Source: Magnolia sinica (lineage: Eukaryota; Streptophyta; Magnoliopsida; Magnoliales; Magnoliaceae). From it: DNA of 64,000 nucleotides. The notes beneath the pieces are model-generated. The model saw only the letters and a list, made by a program, of their open reading frames with translations. It made no database searches and was not told the DNA's origin. The number at the start of each line of letters is the position of its first letter. Positions within the stretch are counted from its first letter, which is position 1. Shown piece by piece: positions 49,601-60,245 of the stretch. Location of the stretch: NCBI RefSeq assembly GCF_029962835.1, contig NC_080582.1:78798177-78862176 (forward strand), read 5' to 3'. The position numbers and the translations under genes were made by a program.

Positions 49601-52600
49601 TCTATGACACAACCCTACATCCACAGTACCTACCAGGTATTTGACGATCCACTTCACAGCTTCCCAATGTTCCTTCCTAGGGTTGTTCATGAACCTGCTA
49701 ACAACTCTTACTGCTTGAGCAATGTCTGGCCTCGTGCTCACCATAGCATACATGAGACTCCCGATAGCTGACGTTTATGGGACTTTAGCGATGTAGTCTC
49801 GTTCCTCCTGCATCTTCGCACATTGCTCCTTAGAAAGCTTGAAGTAGTTGGCCAATTGAGTACTAACTGGCTTAACACCTCCCATACTGAATCAATTAAG
49901 TACCTTGGCTATGTACTCTGCCTATGACAAAACTAGTTTCTTATTTTTCCTATCATGCTTTATCCTCATGCCTAGGATTTATTTTGCAGTTCCTAAATCC
50001 TTCATGGCAAATTCTCTAAATAGTTGTCTTTTGAGATCTGAGATGTCCTTCATGCTTGATCCGGCCACAAGCATATCATCAACGTACAGAAGAAGCATGA
50101 TATACGACGTATCAAACTTCTTCAAATAGCAACAGTGGTCTGCATGACATCTCCTAAAACTGTTTCCCGACATGAAACTGTCGAACTTCTTGTATCATTG
50201 CCTCGGGGCCTGCTTCAGGCCATATAGACTCTTCTTCAGTCTACACACCTTGCTCTCCTTTCTTGGTGCCACGTATCCTGTCGGCTGATGTATATATATC
50301 TCTTCTTCAAAGTCTCCATAAAGAAAGGTTGTCTTAACATCTAGCTACTCTAGATGTAAGTCCTCTGTAGCCACTATACTCAGGACCATGCGAATCGTAG
50401 ACATTTTCACCACTGGTGAAAATATTTCAGTGAAGTCGATACCTGTCTTTTGTTGGAACCCTTTCACAACCAATCTAGCCTTGTACCGTTTCGAACCATC
50501 GTACTCCTCCTTCAGTCTGTAAACTCACTTGTTATGAAGAGCTTTCTTACCCTTAGGTAGAGTGACTAACTCCTATGTACGATTAAACTCAAGAGAGTCC
50601 ATCTCATCATCCATGGCCTGCTCCCACTTACCCGTGTATCTGACTATAAAGCCTCTTCAAAACACTCTGGTTCACCATTATCTATCAGCAGTAGATAATG
50701 TAAGGAGGGTGAGTATCGGACCGTGGGTCTCCTCTCCCGAGTAGACCTCCTCACAACCGGTGTCTGCGTCTCTGCCTCACTATGCTCCTATGCATGTTCA
50801 TCCTGTGGCACTGTAACACCCGTGTTCGGTAACTCTTCCAACTCTACAAATTCTTTCTCATCGGCCTTATTTTGTTGCACACTGTCCTTATGCATCACTT
50901 TTTCATTGAAGACTACGTCTTTGCTTCTGATAATTTTCTTGTTCTCTGTATCCCAAAAATGGTAGCCAAAATCATGTAGCCCGTAGCCTATAAACGTGCA
51001 CTTCCTGGACTTCGCATCCAGCTTATTTTTGTGCTCTGCATCAATGTGAACATATAAAGTGCAACCGAACACTCTGAGATGTGCAAGGTTCACTTCTTTC
51101 TCAGTCCATGTTTCTTCTGGTAACCCACCATTCAATGGTGCTAAGGAACTTCTATTGATGAGATATGCGGCAGTATTCACAACATCTGCTCAAAACATCT
51201 TTAGCAACCCTGCATGTAACCTCATGCTCCTGACGCGCTCAAGGATAGTCATGTTAATGCGGTCAGCCACACCGTTCTACTGCAGTGTCCCTAGAATCGT
51301 TTTCTAATGTTTGATTCCATTTGCTGCACAATACTCCTCAAACCTCTTATCACAGTATTCTCCCCCATTATCTGATCTGAGACATTTTACTGTTTTACCT
51401 GTCTCATTTTCTACCATTACTTTCCACTTCTTAAATACATCAAATACATCAGATTTGTGCTTTAAGAAATAAACCCACAATTTTCTACTAGCATCATCAA
51501 TCAAAAAAAATAAAATAATATAAGCCCCCAAGAGATGATACCTGTGCCAATCCCCACACGTCAATGTGTACAAGCTCCAACAGATGCATCTTTGAAGCAC
51601 GTCCTGTTTTATTGAAGCTCACCCTCTTCTGCTTCCCATACACGCAGTCCTTGCAGAATTCCAAATCAATAGATTTCAGCCCTAGTAGCTTCCCTTTTGA
51701 CAATAGCACTTTCATCCCCTTCTCACTCATATGTCCCAACCTCTGATGTCATAACTGCCCATTCACTCCAGTTGATGCGACTACGAGCGAACTATACGAT
51801 CTTAAAGTCACGTACAAAGTATCTTCCTTCTTACCTCGAGATATCACCAAGGCACCTTTTGTGATCTTACAGGAATCACTAGTAAATGTCATCACATATC
51901 CGATATCAGCCAACTATCCCACTGAGATCAAGTTCCGTTTCAAACTCAGTACATGTCTGACATCGTTTAATTTCAAAGTCGTTCCGTTTTTCTAACTTAT
52001 ATGAACATATCTCTTTCTAACAATACTGCACGGCTCATCATCACCCAGGTAGACTCTCCCGAAGTCACCTAACACATAATCACGCAGAATTTCCTTACAC
52101 GAAGTGGCATGAAACGAAGCACCCGAATCTATGACCCAAGACTCACTCCTTGCATCAAGAGACAAGATTAACGCCTCTGTGTCACTCTCCTCAGATAGAT
52201 TTACTGAATCCTTCCCGCCTTGAGAGTTTCCTTCTTGTTTCTTAAGCGCCCTGCAATCGCGTTTCATGTGCCCCTTCTTCCCGCAATGCCAACACCCGTC
52301 TTTGTCTTTTGGTCCCTTGGACTTCTTCCTCGACTTATAACGTCCGTGTTTATTGCTTCATTTATTCAGTAATCTTCGTCTTCCTTCAACTTTTAGAGTA
52401 TTCCCTGAATCCCCTGAAACTCCTGATGCCTTTCTTCTAGATTCTTCGCTGAGAATTAGACCGGCCACATCATCGAATTTCAGCTTTGTCGATCTTGAAG
52501 AATTGCTCACAGCAATCACCAAACCATCCCAACTGTCTGGCAAACTGGACAAGATCAATAACGCCCTAACCTCATCTTCAAAAACAATGCCAACGGATTC

Positions 52601-55600
52601 CAATTGGCTCGTGATTGTATTGAACTCGTTTAGATGTTCAGCCACGCTCCCACCATCTGACATCTTCATGTTGAGTAGCTATTTCATAAGATAAACCCCG
52701 TTGGACGCTGAGGGTTTCTCATACATCGTATCTAGGGCTTCCATTAATTCTTTTATGGTCTTCACCTTGGATATATTGAAGGCGACGCTCTTAGACAAAG
52801 AGAGTCGGATCATTCCTAAAGCCTTCCGATCTAATAAAGACTATTCATCATTTGTCATCTTCTCTGGTTTCTTCTCTTTTCCTCTTAGAGGAATATAGAA
52901 GTCCTTCTGATACAAATAATCCTCCATTTGCATCTTTCAAAAGGCAAAGTTTGAACCATCAAACTTCTCAATTCTAGTCTTTCCTTCTTTCGTCATCGCT
53001 CCCACTTGAACTAAATCAATAGCTTTGATACCAGTTATTGCACAGCACGCCAACAACGCAGTGAACCGAGATCCAATATCCGATCTCACCCACAAACGAT
53101 AAATAGAAAGAAATATAATCTAGAAGAAGAATCAAAGCATTCCAAACAAACCACAAGACAGAATATACGTGGAAAAACCCCAACAAGGGTAAAAAACCAC
53201 GGGCGCAAACTTACACTATGAAGAAAACGAGATTATAAGCAATATACTAACCTCTTCTCTTGGATGTATAGAAAAAACCATTTGCATACACCTTAGAATA
53301 CCTCCCATGACCCTAGAATAGCCCTAAGGACCCCTATTTATAGTTTAGACAACTTCCCTTTCGCACCTCTACGAAAACCGCCTCAAATTTACGCAGTCCA
53401 CATCAAATCTACAAACGAATCTGCGTAACCTCGACTGGTCGAGCAGGCTCCTAGACTGGTAGAGCATGGGCCTCAACCGATCGAGCACCTCTGACCTAAA
53501 AAACTGCAGCTCGCTGGACTTTGAGTCGAGCGAACCCTCGACCGGTCTAGTAGGCCACTTGACCGGTCGAGCAGCCCACTTGACTGGTCGAGCGGCCCTG
53601 TCCAGATGTGGCTCCACATCTCAACAATGCCTTGGCGACCTTAACCTTAAACCCAAAACAATCTAATCTTTAGATGATCTTGACTTGAATAGGTAAACCT
53701 TCAATTAATCATCCTTTAGCCTCAAAAACTCATTTGGATCATGCTTAGATAGGCTACAGAGGTCCCAAGCTGCTAGAAACCAAACTACCCAAACTAGCAG
53801 ACTCTTAGGTGAGTTCGAGTGAAGCTCGATCGATCGAAGCTCGACATCAATCGATTAGGCATGGCCAAAACTGTCCCGCAAGTTCACTGGCCTATTCCAA
53901 CAAAATTTGATCGATCAACGGCCCTCGGTCGATCGATTGAGATGCCGTTATTTTGCCCATTTTAAAGATGTTGTAAGCCGAAATCTATATATAGGGCATT
54001 CGGGCATTGGGCAAAATAACGGATTTTTAGTACAATTAGAGCTTAGGTGATTCCCCACTCATATCCCTCATCCTAAGCCTCTAAATCTATAAGATTCAAA
54101 TCATCTTCTTGAGTTTTACCATTCTAATGAGGATTTCAACCTCCATTAGGAAAATGAACTTGATGCCCACCTTGTTCTGGAGATTAGACACAAACCTATA
54201 GGCAAATCATTGTTTAAATCCTCTAGAACACCCATCTAGTTGAATCCTTACTAGGAACCAACTATAATCTTTAGTTTTAGGAGATTCAACCATCTTCCCA
54301 TTGCCTTGGTCACCTCATAGGTACATCGCATACAAGGGGTTTGTTTGTGGAGCTAAACAGTCAGCATCAACAAAAATGGGAACAATTAAGAAGCTACTTC
54401 AAGCACGGGAGAGCACTGGAGAAGCATCTCAAGAAGATGCTACAAAGGAACTCAATTTGACAAGTTGTCAATTGTAAAGTCCATGTCACACTCTTTCCTT
54501 GTGTAGGATTGAGTGTAGTGTTTGTGACCCAAACTCGAATAAGTTCTTGTGTAGGACCTAAGGTCTTATGTAGGGTCGAATTCACCGAACACGGGTATAT
54601 ACATGTTAGTCTCTATAGGAAGCCTCCGGTGTACGTAGGACCTTGGATTAGGAAACCATTCACCAAACACAGGTGCTTACATGTTAATCTCCATAGGGAG
54701 CCTCCGGCAAGAGTGTAAGGCCTTCGATTAAGATCGCATTCATCAGACACAAGTGTGTACGTATTAATCTCCATAGGGAGCCTCCAACAGGAGTGTACGT
54801 AGGGCCTTGGATTAGGATCGCTAGTGGTTGTTGGTTAACCGATAAAAAACCAACTAAGTCTCCGCGAGAGCCAGTGACACCGGTGGAAATGTGTTCCTCT
54901 GACATGGGAGTGTATGTGTAGTTTAGTGGTTAGCCTAAGAGAAACCATTGTAAAGGTTAGAAATGACCTAAGAGAAACCATCGTAAAGGTTAGAGATAAA
55001 CCTAATTTAAAACTTCCGATAGTGAAATTCCGGTATACTTGAGGAGAGTGCATCCGCTGGGAGTGGAGTAGGCAAGTAGCTGAGCCACTATATATGCTTG
55101 TGTTTAGGATTATTATTTGTGCACATTGTTATTTATGCTTGTGAGCTTAATTCGTTGAATTATATGAATGTGTAATTAGATGTATGCTAGGTATTGAATA
55201 GTTAACACATCTCACACACAAGATCACTATCTTATAGACTAGTTGCTTATATCGTTGCATCTATTATAGTCTATGTGATTGGAGACCCACTTGGCTTGGA
55301 AGCCTAAGTGTCATTTGTCTTCTTAGTTTAAATTGGTAAATTGATTTAATTAGGCAACAATTTTAAGTGATCCTCTCTAAAATGGTCTAGCCATAATTCT
55401 AAGCTTCGCCAAGCTTCTGCATGCCTTGGACAAGACATGCAATTTCAATAATGACCAGCATCATGATCAATACGTTACAACCCTATAATGGTTTTAAAAA
55501 AAATAATAAAATAAAATCAAAAGAAGAAAATGTACCTGCCCCATATCAGACCTATACATGCCTATAATGGCCATCATAGGGTCATTACGAGCCATTTTTT

Positions 55601-58600
55601 AGAATGGGTGTTACAGCCTCATATCACAGAAGGGCTCCCAGTGTTAATGTTACATAACTGTTGAAAATGACTTTGACGCTCTCTAAAATGGTCTAGACGC
55701 ATTAAATGGAGCCCTAACACCCATCTAGTTTGATTCCAGATGCATAGCGCCTAAAAGTCACTCTATGTCTATCCTGCAGATAGTTCCTTAAGAAAGTCTT
55801 TGCACCAGGCATAGAGCACCTAGTGCCAATCTGCCAAGGCACAGATGCTTTGCCTCTTCTACAACAGGCGCCAATCTGCCTAGTTCCCAAGAATCTAGGA
55901 AATTAAGCTTCCTCTTTAATGTGTGTCAGAATAAAAGAAGAAGAAAGAAAAAAAGAAAAATGTTTTTCCACCTTTAGTGTGTCAAAATACCCAAAATAAT
56001 AATAATAATAATAATAATTAATAAATAATAAAAAGAAGAAGAAAGAAAAAAAAAGAAAAATGTTTTTCCACCTTTAGTGTGTCAAAATACCCAAAATAAT
56101 AATAATAATAAAAAAAAAATAAATAAATAAATAAAAAGAAGAAGAAAGAACAAAAAAAAAAAATTTCCACCTTTAGTGTGTCATACATGTACACAATGAA
56201 GATGGTATTGAGTGTGACCGATTTGAAATGGTGGTGAACTATAACAAAAGCGTGGCATGTAGTATATAGTAAAATTTACACATCACAACACTAGAAACTA
56301 ATTCCTAAAACTCCCGGAAAGATGTCAAAAGGAACCATCAGGACAAGAGATCATCATTATCATTTAAGACTTATCCCAATTAATAGGGTCGGCTACATGA
56401 ATCTTATTCCGCCATTCCGCTCTATCAAGGGCCATAACTTTAGACCACATGTCATCAGGTCTTTTCTTACTACATCCATCCATGTCCTTTTGGGCCTTCC
56501 CCTTCCACTTTTAGAGCCATCAGTTCAGGACAAACAGATCAATCTCATTAAAAGTGAAAACCTCTTGGCTTTCCTCTATCCAAAAAATAAATCTTTTATT
56601 TCATCCTTGCAAAGGAAATGATGGGGACATCACGCGCACAGGCACGGCCCTCTACGCACATACGCAAGGAGGAGGGGATCGATGACGACGTCCAAGGAGG
56701 GCCTTCTAGTTAGAGGATTATGTTTTGGTTCGTTGGAGTGGACCCAATAATCATGTGAATCCCACCATGGGTTCTCATGATCGTGGCCTACTATTCTAAT
56801 TGATCTAGTACAGTTTAGATTGCTTTGATTAGTTGTTATTTTTTATTACTTCGTCTCCAAGTAATAGGTTGCGCACATGGCACGAGTTTTAGGGTATAGG
56901 GTTTATTATAAATAAGCACCCATTGTAATCTTTTTTTCTCAATGAAGATTAATAAAATTGCTGTGTTTTTCTGCTCGTCTAAATTTCTGAGTTGTGGAGA
57001 TTCAATTGGGTGCAAAACCCTCCGTTCCTCGAAGGGCTGACTATCGTGGTGCGAAGCCACACCTATTCTTATTCGCCCCTACCTTCTTTCATCCATATTT
57101 CTCCTCCTACAATCATATATACTTCAAATCCGTCCTCTATTGCAGCTGTTTTTCTCTCTACAGGAGATTTTCAGAATCTGGCCTAGCGGGAGGGCTGAAA
57201 CTTCGGCAGAGCACTACACACAAACCGTGCATCGGATCGAGTTGAAATTTGGGGATTTTAGAGCCCACCCTAGCCAACCAGGGCAAAGGTGGCCTTTTTC
57301 TGAATAGTGGACCCCACACACATACGGTCGGGATCACACGCACGTGCGTTTGAGCCATTATTGTTGTCCACACGTGCAGTACTTCTCTGATTCGTCTCTC
57401 TCCTCTCTTTCACTCGTCTTTCACACAAAATCCCTAAACCTAACCCTAAATTACTCAAATCCCCAATTTTATGTCATTTCTTCAACCTTTGGGTTCCCTG
57501 AATTGAAATCTGTGAACCCCTTGGATTGGGAAATTATTTCTGTGCAAGTGTGGATGAATTTACCCCCCTTTGATTCTTGTTTGGTCTATAATTTGATTGA
57601 TCCAGCCCTAGCATGTGTAGGCCTGGATTCGCATAAGATTTCCCTTGATTGAGTATTTAAACTTTTGTGTGGGATGTGAAATTTTGTGTAACTGAACTAG
57701 TGTGATCTAAAGCCTGAAAATCTTCCACATTATACTTGAATTTCATGTCCTGCATCAAGAAACTTTAAAAAATCATCCGAATCAACTTTCTACTAGAAGG
57801 AAAATAATTTTATGAACTAACCTACCAACTACTTCTATTAGACTGTTGGCTTAGACAAATTCTCATTTAATACAATCAACTCTTGTAGAAACTTTTTTCC
57901 TCCCATAAGTGGTACCAGTGACCACAAAAGGAATTCATGTTTTCTTTTTCACCCAATTTACCAGATATATTTGGATCTCTACCTCAATATGTCTCTCAAA
58001 GTAATAAGCAAAAATTAATCTTGCCCTGGCATACTAAGTTTGACCCGATAGTATCTTCAAATAAAAGAGGGGCCAATGTCTCAAATCGTTGGGCCCATCG
58101 AGATTCAAAATGTTTGAATAGATTGAAAGTTTCTTGGTGGATATTTCAGGGAACTGTGCGATAGAGAAGTTGGATTGTTGCTTTCACTATAATTCTAGAT
58201 TTCAAAGTTGCAAAAAGTGATTATTCTTTTTATATTTTTAGTTTTCTAACAGTCGTCCAGCAAATAGAAAACAAAACCATGCTGCATTCATGTTGAAATG
58301 CCAAGAAGTTTAAGACTGTCGCATGCAAGTATAACATTTTCGCCATTGAACCAAAGAACCTAGTAAGAGGAAACCAACCTCACTATTGTTAATTGTTTTC
58401 TAACGATAGGCTGAAGCTATGGAAGTCAAAACTACATGCAACTCATCCAATAGACTAGAAAATGAGACTCCCACCATGAATGGTTGAATTACATATATCT
58501 GCAATACTAATCAATTATAAAGTATGACACAATATGGGTAGAATCATGATTTAAGATAAAATAAAATGACTCTAAACAAATATTCATTGGATCCAACAAA

Positions 58601-58724
58601 ATTGGTTGGCATGGAATGGCAAAATCCTACCTTGACAACTTTAACCTTTTTCTTTTTGCGGAATGGTCTGTTTGTGCACATCTCTGAACAATAGCAAGCC
58701 TTTGAGCAGCTCATAGATTGAAGC
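40623..58724 (-). CDS. ASHR3: ASHR3-like SET-domain histone-lysine methyltransferase, last five exons
   Basis: Minus-strand exons in transcript order: 58724-58631, 48027-47949, 43080-42909, 41097-41017, 40773-40623. All junctions are GT...AG and all phases join, giving 191 residues to a TGA stop. Exon 1 shown carries the AWS cysteines ([20 protein letters not shown]). The next holds [20 protein letters not shown]. The third holds the catalytic core [10 protein letters not shown]. The fourth ends in [10 protein letters not shown], the SET C-terminal motif. The last has post-[16 protein letters not shown] and a basic tail. This order and text match Arabidopsis ASHR3/SDG4, an Ash1-class (H3K36-type) nuclear methyltransferase with an N-terminal PHD finger. 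The upstream exons including PHD are not in the window. Introns are 243, 1811, 4868 and 10603 bp and stuffed with transposons. The coding exons look intact. Confidence 0.9.
41395..41940. repeat. CACATGTG-rich degenerate tandem tract
   Basis: About 550 bp in which short blocks such as CACATGTGCCACCATCCATC and ACATGTGCTA recur irregularly every 20-60 bp. The ORFs here (Cys/His/Pro-rich) are products of the repeat and not genes. Confidence 0.7.
41956..42573 (+). mobile_element. TRIM (terminal-repeat retrotransposon in miniature), structurally whole
   Basis: Two direct terminal repeats (41956-42228, 273 bp; 42282-42573, 292 bp) enclose only 53 bp. Right after the first repeat comes TGGCATCAGAGC (42232-42243), a one-mismatch tRNA-Met primer site, and before the second lies CAGGGGTGAT, a short polypurine tract. 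The 5-bp duplication CTACT flanks the unit exactly (41951-41955 and 42574-42578). It codes for nothing and must have been mobilised in trans. The repeats begin TAATG, not the usual TG, if CTACT is the true duplication. They are similar but clearly diverged, so it is not recent. Confidence 0.85.
43245..43475. mobile_element. Small foldback element
   Basis: GTGACATCCAACCC at the left pairs with GGGTTGGATGTCAC at the right, CATGAGGATCA pairs with TGATCCTCATG further in, and GGTGGGCCACACC pairs loosely with GTGTGGTGCATTCG. About 230 bp, no coding, within an intron of the SET-domain gene. Confidence 0.6.
43476..44382. other. Intron sequence of the SET-domain gene, nothing recognised
   Basis: AT-rich intron stretch without recognisable repeat or exon. 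Confidence 0.5.
44383..45103. mobile_element. hAT-type non-autonomous element
   Basis: 721 bp with terminal inverted repeats CAAGGTGTTCCATATCTGTT and its near-match on the other end (CAAGGTATTCCATATTGGTA in reverse complement). It is flanked by a perfect 8-bp duplication ACTCAACT (44375-44382 and 45104-45111). CA...TG termini and 8-bp duplications are the hAT signature. Subterminal regions are rich in CGTTAC/GTAACG motifs; the middle is AT-rich. No transposase. Confidence 0.85.
45399..46920. mobile_element. PIF/Harbinger-type element with internal tandem array
   Basis: The inverted termini GGGGTCATTTGGCAGC and GGTGTCGTTTGGTAGC (reverse complement of the right end) are flanked by TTA (45396-45398) and TTA (46921-46923). 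The interior, about 45610-46700, is a degenerate tandem array of ~155-bp units; anchors of the type TTTCCCTTTGTATGGCCCAC recur near 45760, 45916, 46070, 46434 and 46584. No transposase. Confidence 0.8.
46924..47948. other. Intron sequence with poly-A/T runs and a LINE tail
   Basis: Contains a GCCTAGGC-type short repeat near 46965, long A run (~47192-47211), T run (~47830-47857) and the short RTE tail at 47222-47285. No exon besides the one starting at 47949. Confidence 0.5.
47222..47285 (+). mobile_element. 3' tail fragment of an RTE LINE or related SINE
   Basis: GATACATGTAGCAACCCCAT followed by TTGGGATAAGGCTTAGATGATGAT is the well-known 3' terminal text of plant RTE-type elements (…ACATGTAGCCGACCCCA…TTGGGATAAGGCT…(GATGAT)n). 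Only about 60 bp remain. Confidence 0.55.
48049..48085 (-). mobile_element. RTE-type 3' tail fragment next to a splice acceptor
   Basis: On the minus strand GGGATGAGGCTTAGATGATG continues into (GAT)n and then a 16-base T run, which leads straight into the GGTAG acceptor of the SET-gene exon at 48027. The tail is 5' truncated to under 40 bp. Confidence 0.55.
48495..49061 (-). repeat. 3' LTR of the nested Copia element
   Basis: 567 bp, matching 53036-53626. It contains repeated CTCGACTGGTCGAG-like palindromic motifs (about 48888-49025) in both LTRs. Confidence 0.88.
49132..52700 (-). pseudogene. gag-pol region of the nested Copia element (fossil)
   Basis: Marks in transcript order: gag [20 protein letters not shown]; protease [20 protein letters not shown]; integrase pre-domain [11 protein letters not shown] and core [20 protein letters not shown]; reverse transcriptase active-site region; RNase [21 protein letters not shown]. 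The order and text match Tork/TNT1-type Copia. Several breaks. Confidence 0.85.
53036..53626 (-). repeat. 5' LTR of the nested Copia element
   Basis: 591 bp, partner of 48495-49061, slightly longer because of small insertions and differing numbers of GGTCGAG-type motifs. Confidence 0.88.
54580..54820 (+). repeat. Three ~79-bp tandem units inside solo LTR copy 2
   Basis: Units start at ATTCACCGAACAC (54580), ATTCACCAAACAC (54658) and ATTCATCAGACAC (54738); each has a (T/C)TCC(A/T)TAGGGAGCCTCC-like block. Copy 1 has two units at the same place. Confidence 0.75.
55932..56182. repeat. ~100-bp tandem repeat with AAT microsatellites
   Basis: TTTCCACCTTTAGTGTGTCA occurs three times about 100 bp apart, each preceded by a GAAGAAGAAAG purine run and followed in two units by (AAT)n. 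In an intron of the SET-domain gene. Confidence 0.8.
56351..56550 (-). mobile_element. RTE LINE 3' fragment
   Basis: The plus strand reads ATCATCATTATCATTTAAGA, then CTTATCCCAATTAATAGGGT, CGGCTACATGAATC, CCGCCATTCCGCTCTATCAA and TCCATGTCCTTTTGGGCCTT. This is the reverse complement of the widely recurring 3' end of plant RTE-type LINEs. About 200 bp; 5' truncated. Confidence 0.75.
56619..57757 (+). mobile_element. Solo LTR (family B, Ty3/Gypsy)
   Basis: 1139 bp with ends TGATGGGGACATCACG and CATGTCCTGCATCA, which match in reverse complement the ends of the LTRs at 60246-61464 and 63128 onward. TATA box TATAAATA at 56907-56914. The flanks GGAAA (56614-56618) and AGAAA (57758-57762) are a 4-of-5 target duplication. 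No internal element sequence adjoins. It is more diverged from the two 60-64 kb LTRs than those are from each other. Confidence 0.85.
57758..58630. other. Intron sequence, nothing recognised
   Basis: AT-rich sequence between the solo LTR and the AWS exon of the SET-domain gene. Confidence 0.5.
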
Positions 58725-60245
58725 CTATAGGAGTAGGATTGAAGCCAAACAATCATGAGAGTTCTGATTTCGAATATGATTAACAAAATAGGATCTGGAA
58801 AGCCAACACCAAATAGCTGGGACAGGGCTATGATGATGAAATGATGATCTCATAGCACTTCAAAGGATCCAATTGAGATGCCTAAAGGACCTAATAATTA
58901 AGTAATGTATATCCCATGAACTAAATGATGTAAAACAATGTAAACCACCATTGCCAAAGGCCTAACTGAAAGAAGTGGGTTAGCATTAAGTATTTTCTCA
59001 TACTGGACTTAAAAATTGCACATCTACATGAATAAATGAATTGAAAACATAAACAAATGCACATGATTATAAATTTGAATCATAACATAGGAAGAAAGAT
59101 ATTTAGAGAAAATTCTGTGATATAATCACAAGAGAGGCAACACTTACAAGTATCTTCCACCAACATCCAAAATTAATTACTATGAATGAAAGATGCCCAT
59201 AGCTTCTCTAGTGTTTGTGAATCTGTGTAAAGGAAGTTCAATACTTTTGATTTCACCGTAAATGTTGTACTACCAAATAACCAATCATCAAACATGACAA
59301 TAAAATGAATTTCTTCGTATTTGAGCAGAAAATTGATATTGATGTCAAGCTTTCCCTAACAATCCATTTGATAAGTCACTAATGATAGAGCAGAAAATTG
59401 ATATTGATGTCAAAGTTTCCTTAACATTCTATTTGACAAGTCATTTATGATAGTAAAACCATGATAAGAAAATGGGTGTGCCTAGTACATTATAAATCCA
59501 ATTTAAATAATTATCCTATTACTCTTTGAACATTCTATTGGGCAATTCATGTATGACAATAAAACCATGATGAGAAAATTAGTAAGGCAAGTTAAAAAAA
59601 TAAAGGAAAAAAAAAAAAAATCCAATCCAATTCCATCCTCTTCCCTCACTCAATTCTCCCATGATCTATGGGAGGTCCCGTAAAACACCTTCATTCTCTT
59701 GATCTAAAATGTTCTCGCCTCTTCTCAATTCTCCTTAACCCACATTTACCTCAAAACATTTTCTTTCACTCCAGCTTTTGGAAAACTTCAATGGGTGCCC
59801 AAATCTGTGGATACCTGAAGTATCTGACCCAATTTAATCGGATCTAGATATAGATTTTGGTCCAGATAAATAATCAGGTCAGTTTTGGCTCCATGGATTC
59901 GGAACCTATCAGAAATAATGTATGGTCAGGGCCCGACTCAGGTACCCTAATATATGATTTTTTTTAGTTATATCATTTCTTTAATCATGTTTATTTATTT
60001 AAAACCATACAATAGACATGTTTTTGGTACGCCCTCAAATCCATATCCAGACCCCAATATGAGTCAATTCCAAATCCAAACCCCAGTCCAAATCCTAATT
60101 TGAGCTTGAAACCAGGCCCAATAGGACCTGATGGGATACCCGAATCTCATTTTATTAGATCCAGTGCCCAATTAGGTAGGGGTGTAAATGGGTTGGGCTG
60201 AGGTTGGCCCTAGCTCGGCCCTAGTCCCCTAAGCCCAAGCCCTAG
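58725..60245. other. Intron sequence upstream of the AWS exon
   Basis: Presumed intron of the SET-domain gene. It holds a 65-bp tandem duplication (59323-59452) and from about 59800 a low-complexity run of CCAAATCC/GGGCCC-type short repeats. No further SET-gene exon was found here. Confidence 0.5.
59323..59452. repeat. 65-bp tandem duplication
   Basis: Two adjacent units begin GAGCAGAAAATTGATATTGA (59323 and 59388) and end ATGATA; a third, partial and diverged copy follows near 59527. Confidence 0.85.

Larger units (their letters stand above)
48495..53626 (-). mobile_element. Full-length Ty1/Copia element (Tork/TNT1-like), broken, nested
   Basis: 5132 bp on the minus strand, with LTRs 48495-49061 and 53036-53626 and termini TGTTGAGATG...ACAA(C/T)A. 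The primer site TGGTATCAAAGC (minus strand, about 53022-53033) is beside the right LTR, and a polypurine tract (AAGTGGGGGAT) beside the left. The flanks GTGCC (48490-48494) and ATGCC (53627-53631) are a 4-of-5 target duplication. Coding parts: TNT1-type gag ([20 protein letters not shown]), CCHC knuckle, protease ([12 protein letters not shown]), integrase, reverse transcriptase ([14 protein letters not shown]), RNase H. Broken at many places. LTRs differ by several percent by eye, so moderately old, but younger than the solo LTR it entered. Confidence 0.92.
48362..55447 (+). mobile_element. Solo LTR (family A), copy 2, interrupted by a full-length Copia element
   Basis: The pieces 48362-48494 and 53627-55447 total about 1.95 kb and match copy 1 (3127-7174) in order, including the junction text GAAGCA(C/T)CAAGG before the insertion point and CTTGG(C/T) after it. 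Ends TGTTAGTG and CATGCAATTTCA. The flanks TTAAT (48357-48361) and ATAAT (55448-55452) are a 4-of-5 target duplication. TATA box at 53986-53993. It lies in the largest intron of the SET-domain gene and reads against the gene. Confidence 0.65.

Noticed and set aside
57430-57452. Telomere-like CCCTAAACCTAACCCTAAA
   Set aside because: A short telo-box-like stretch within an LTR; too short and irregular for an interstitial telomere.
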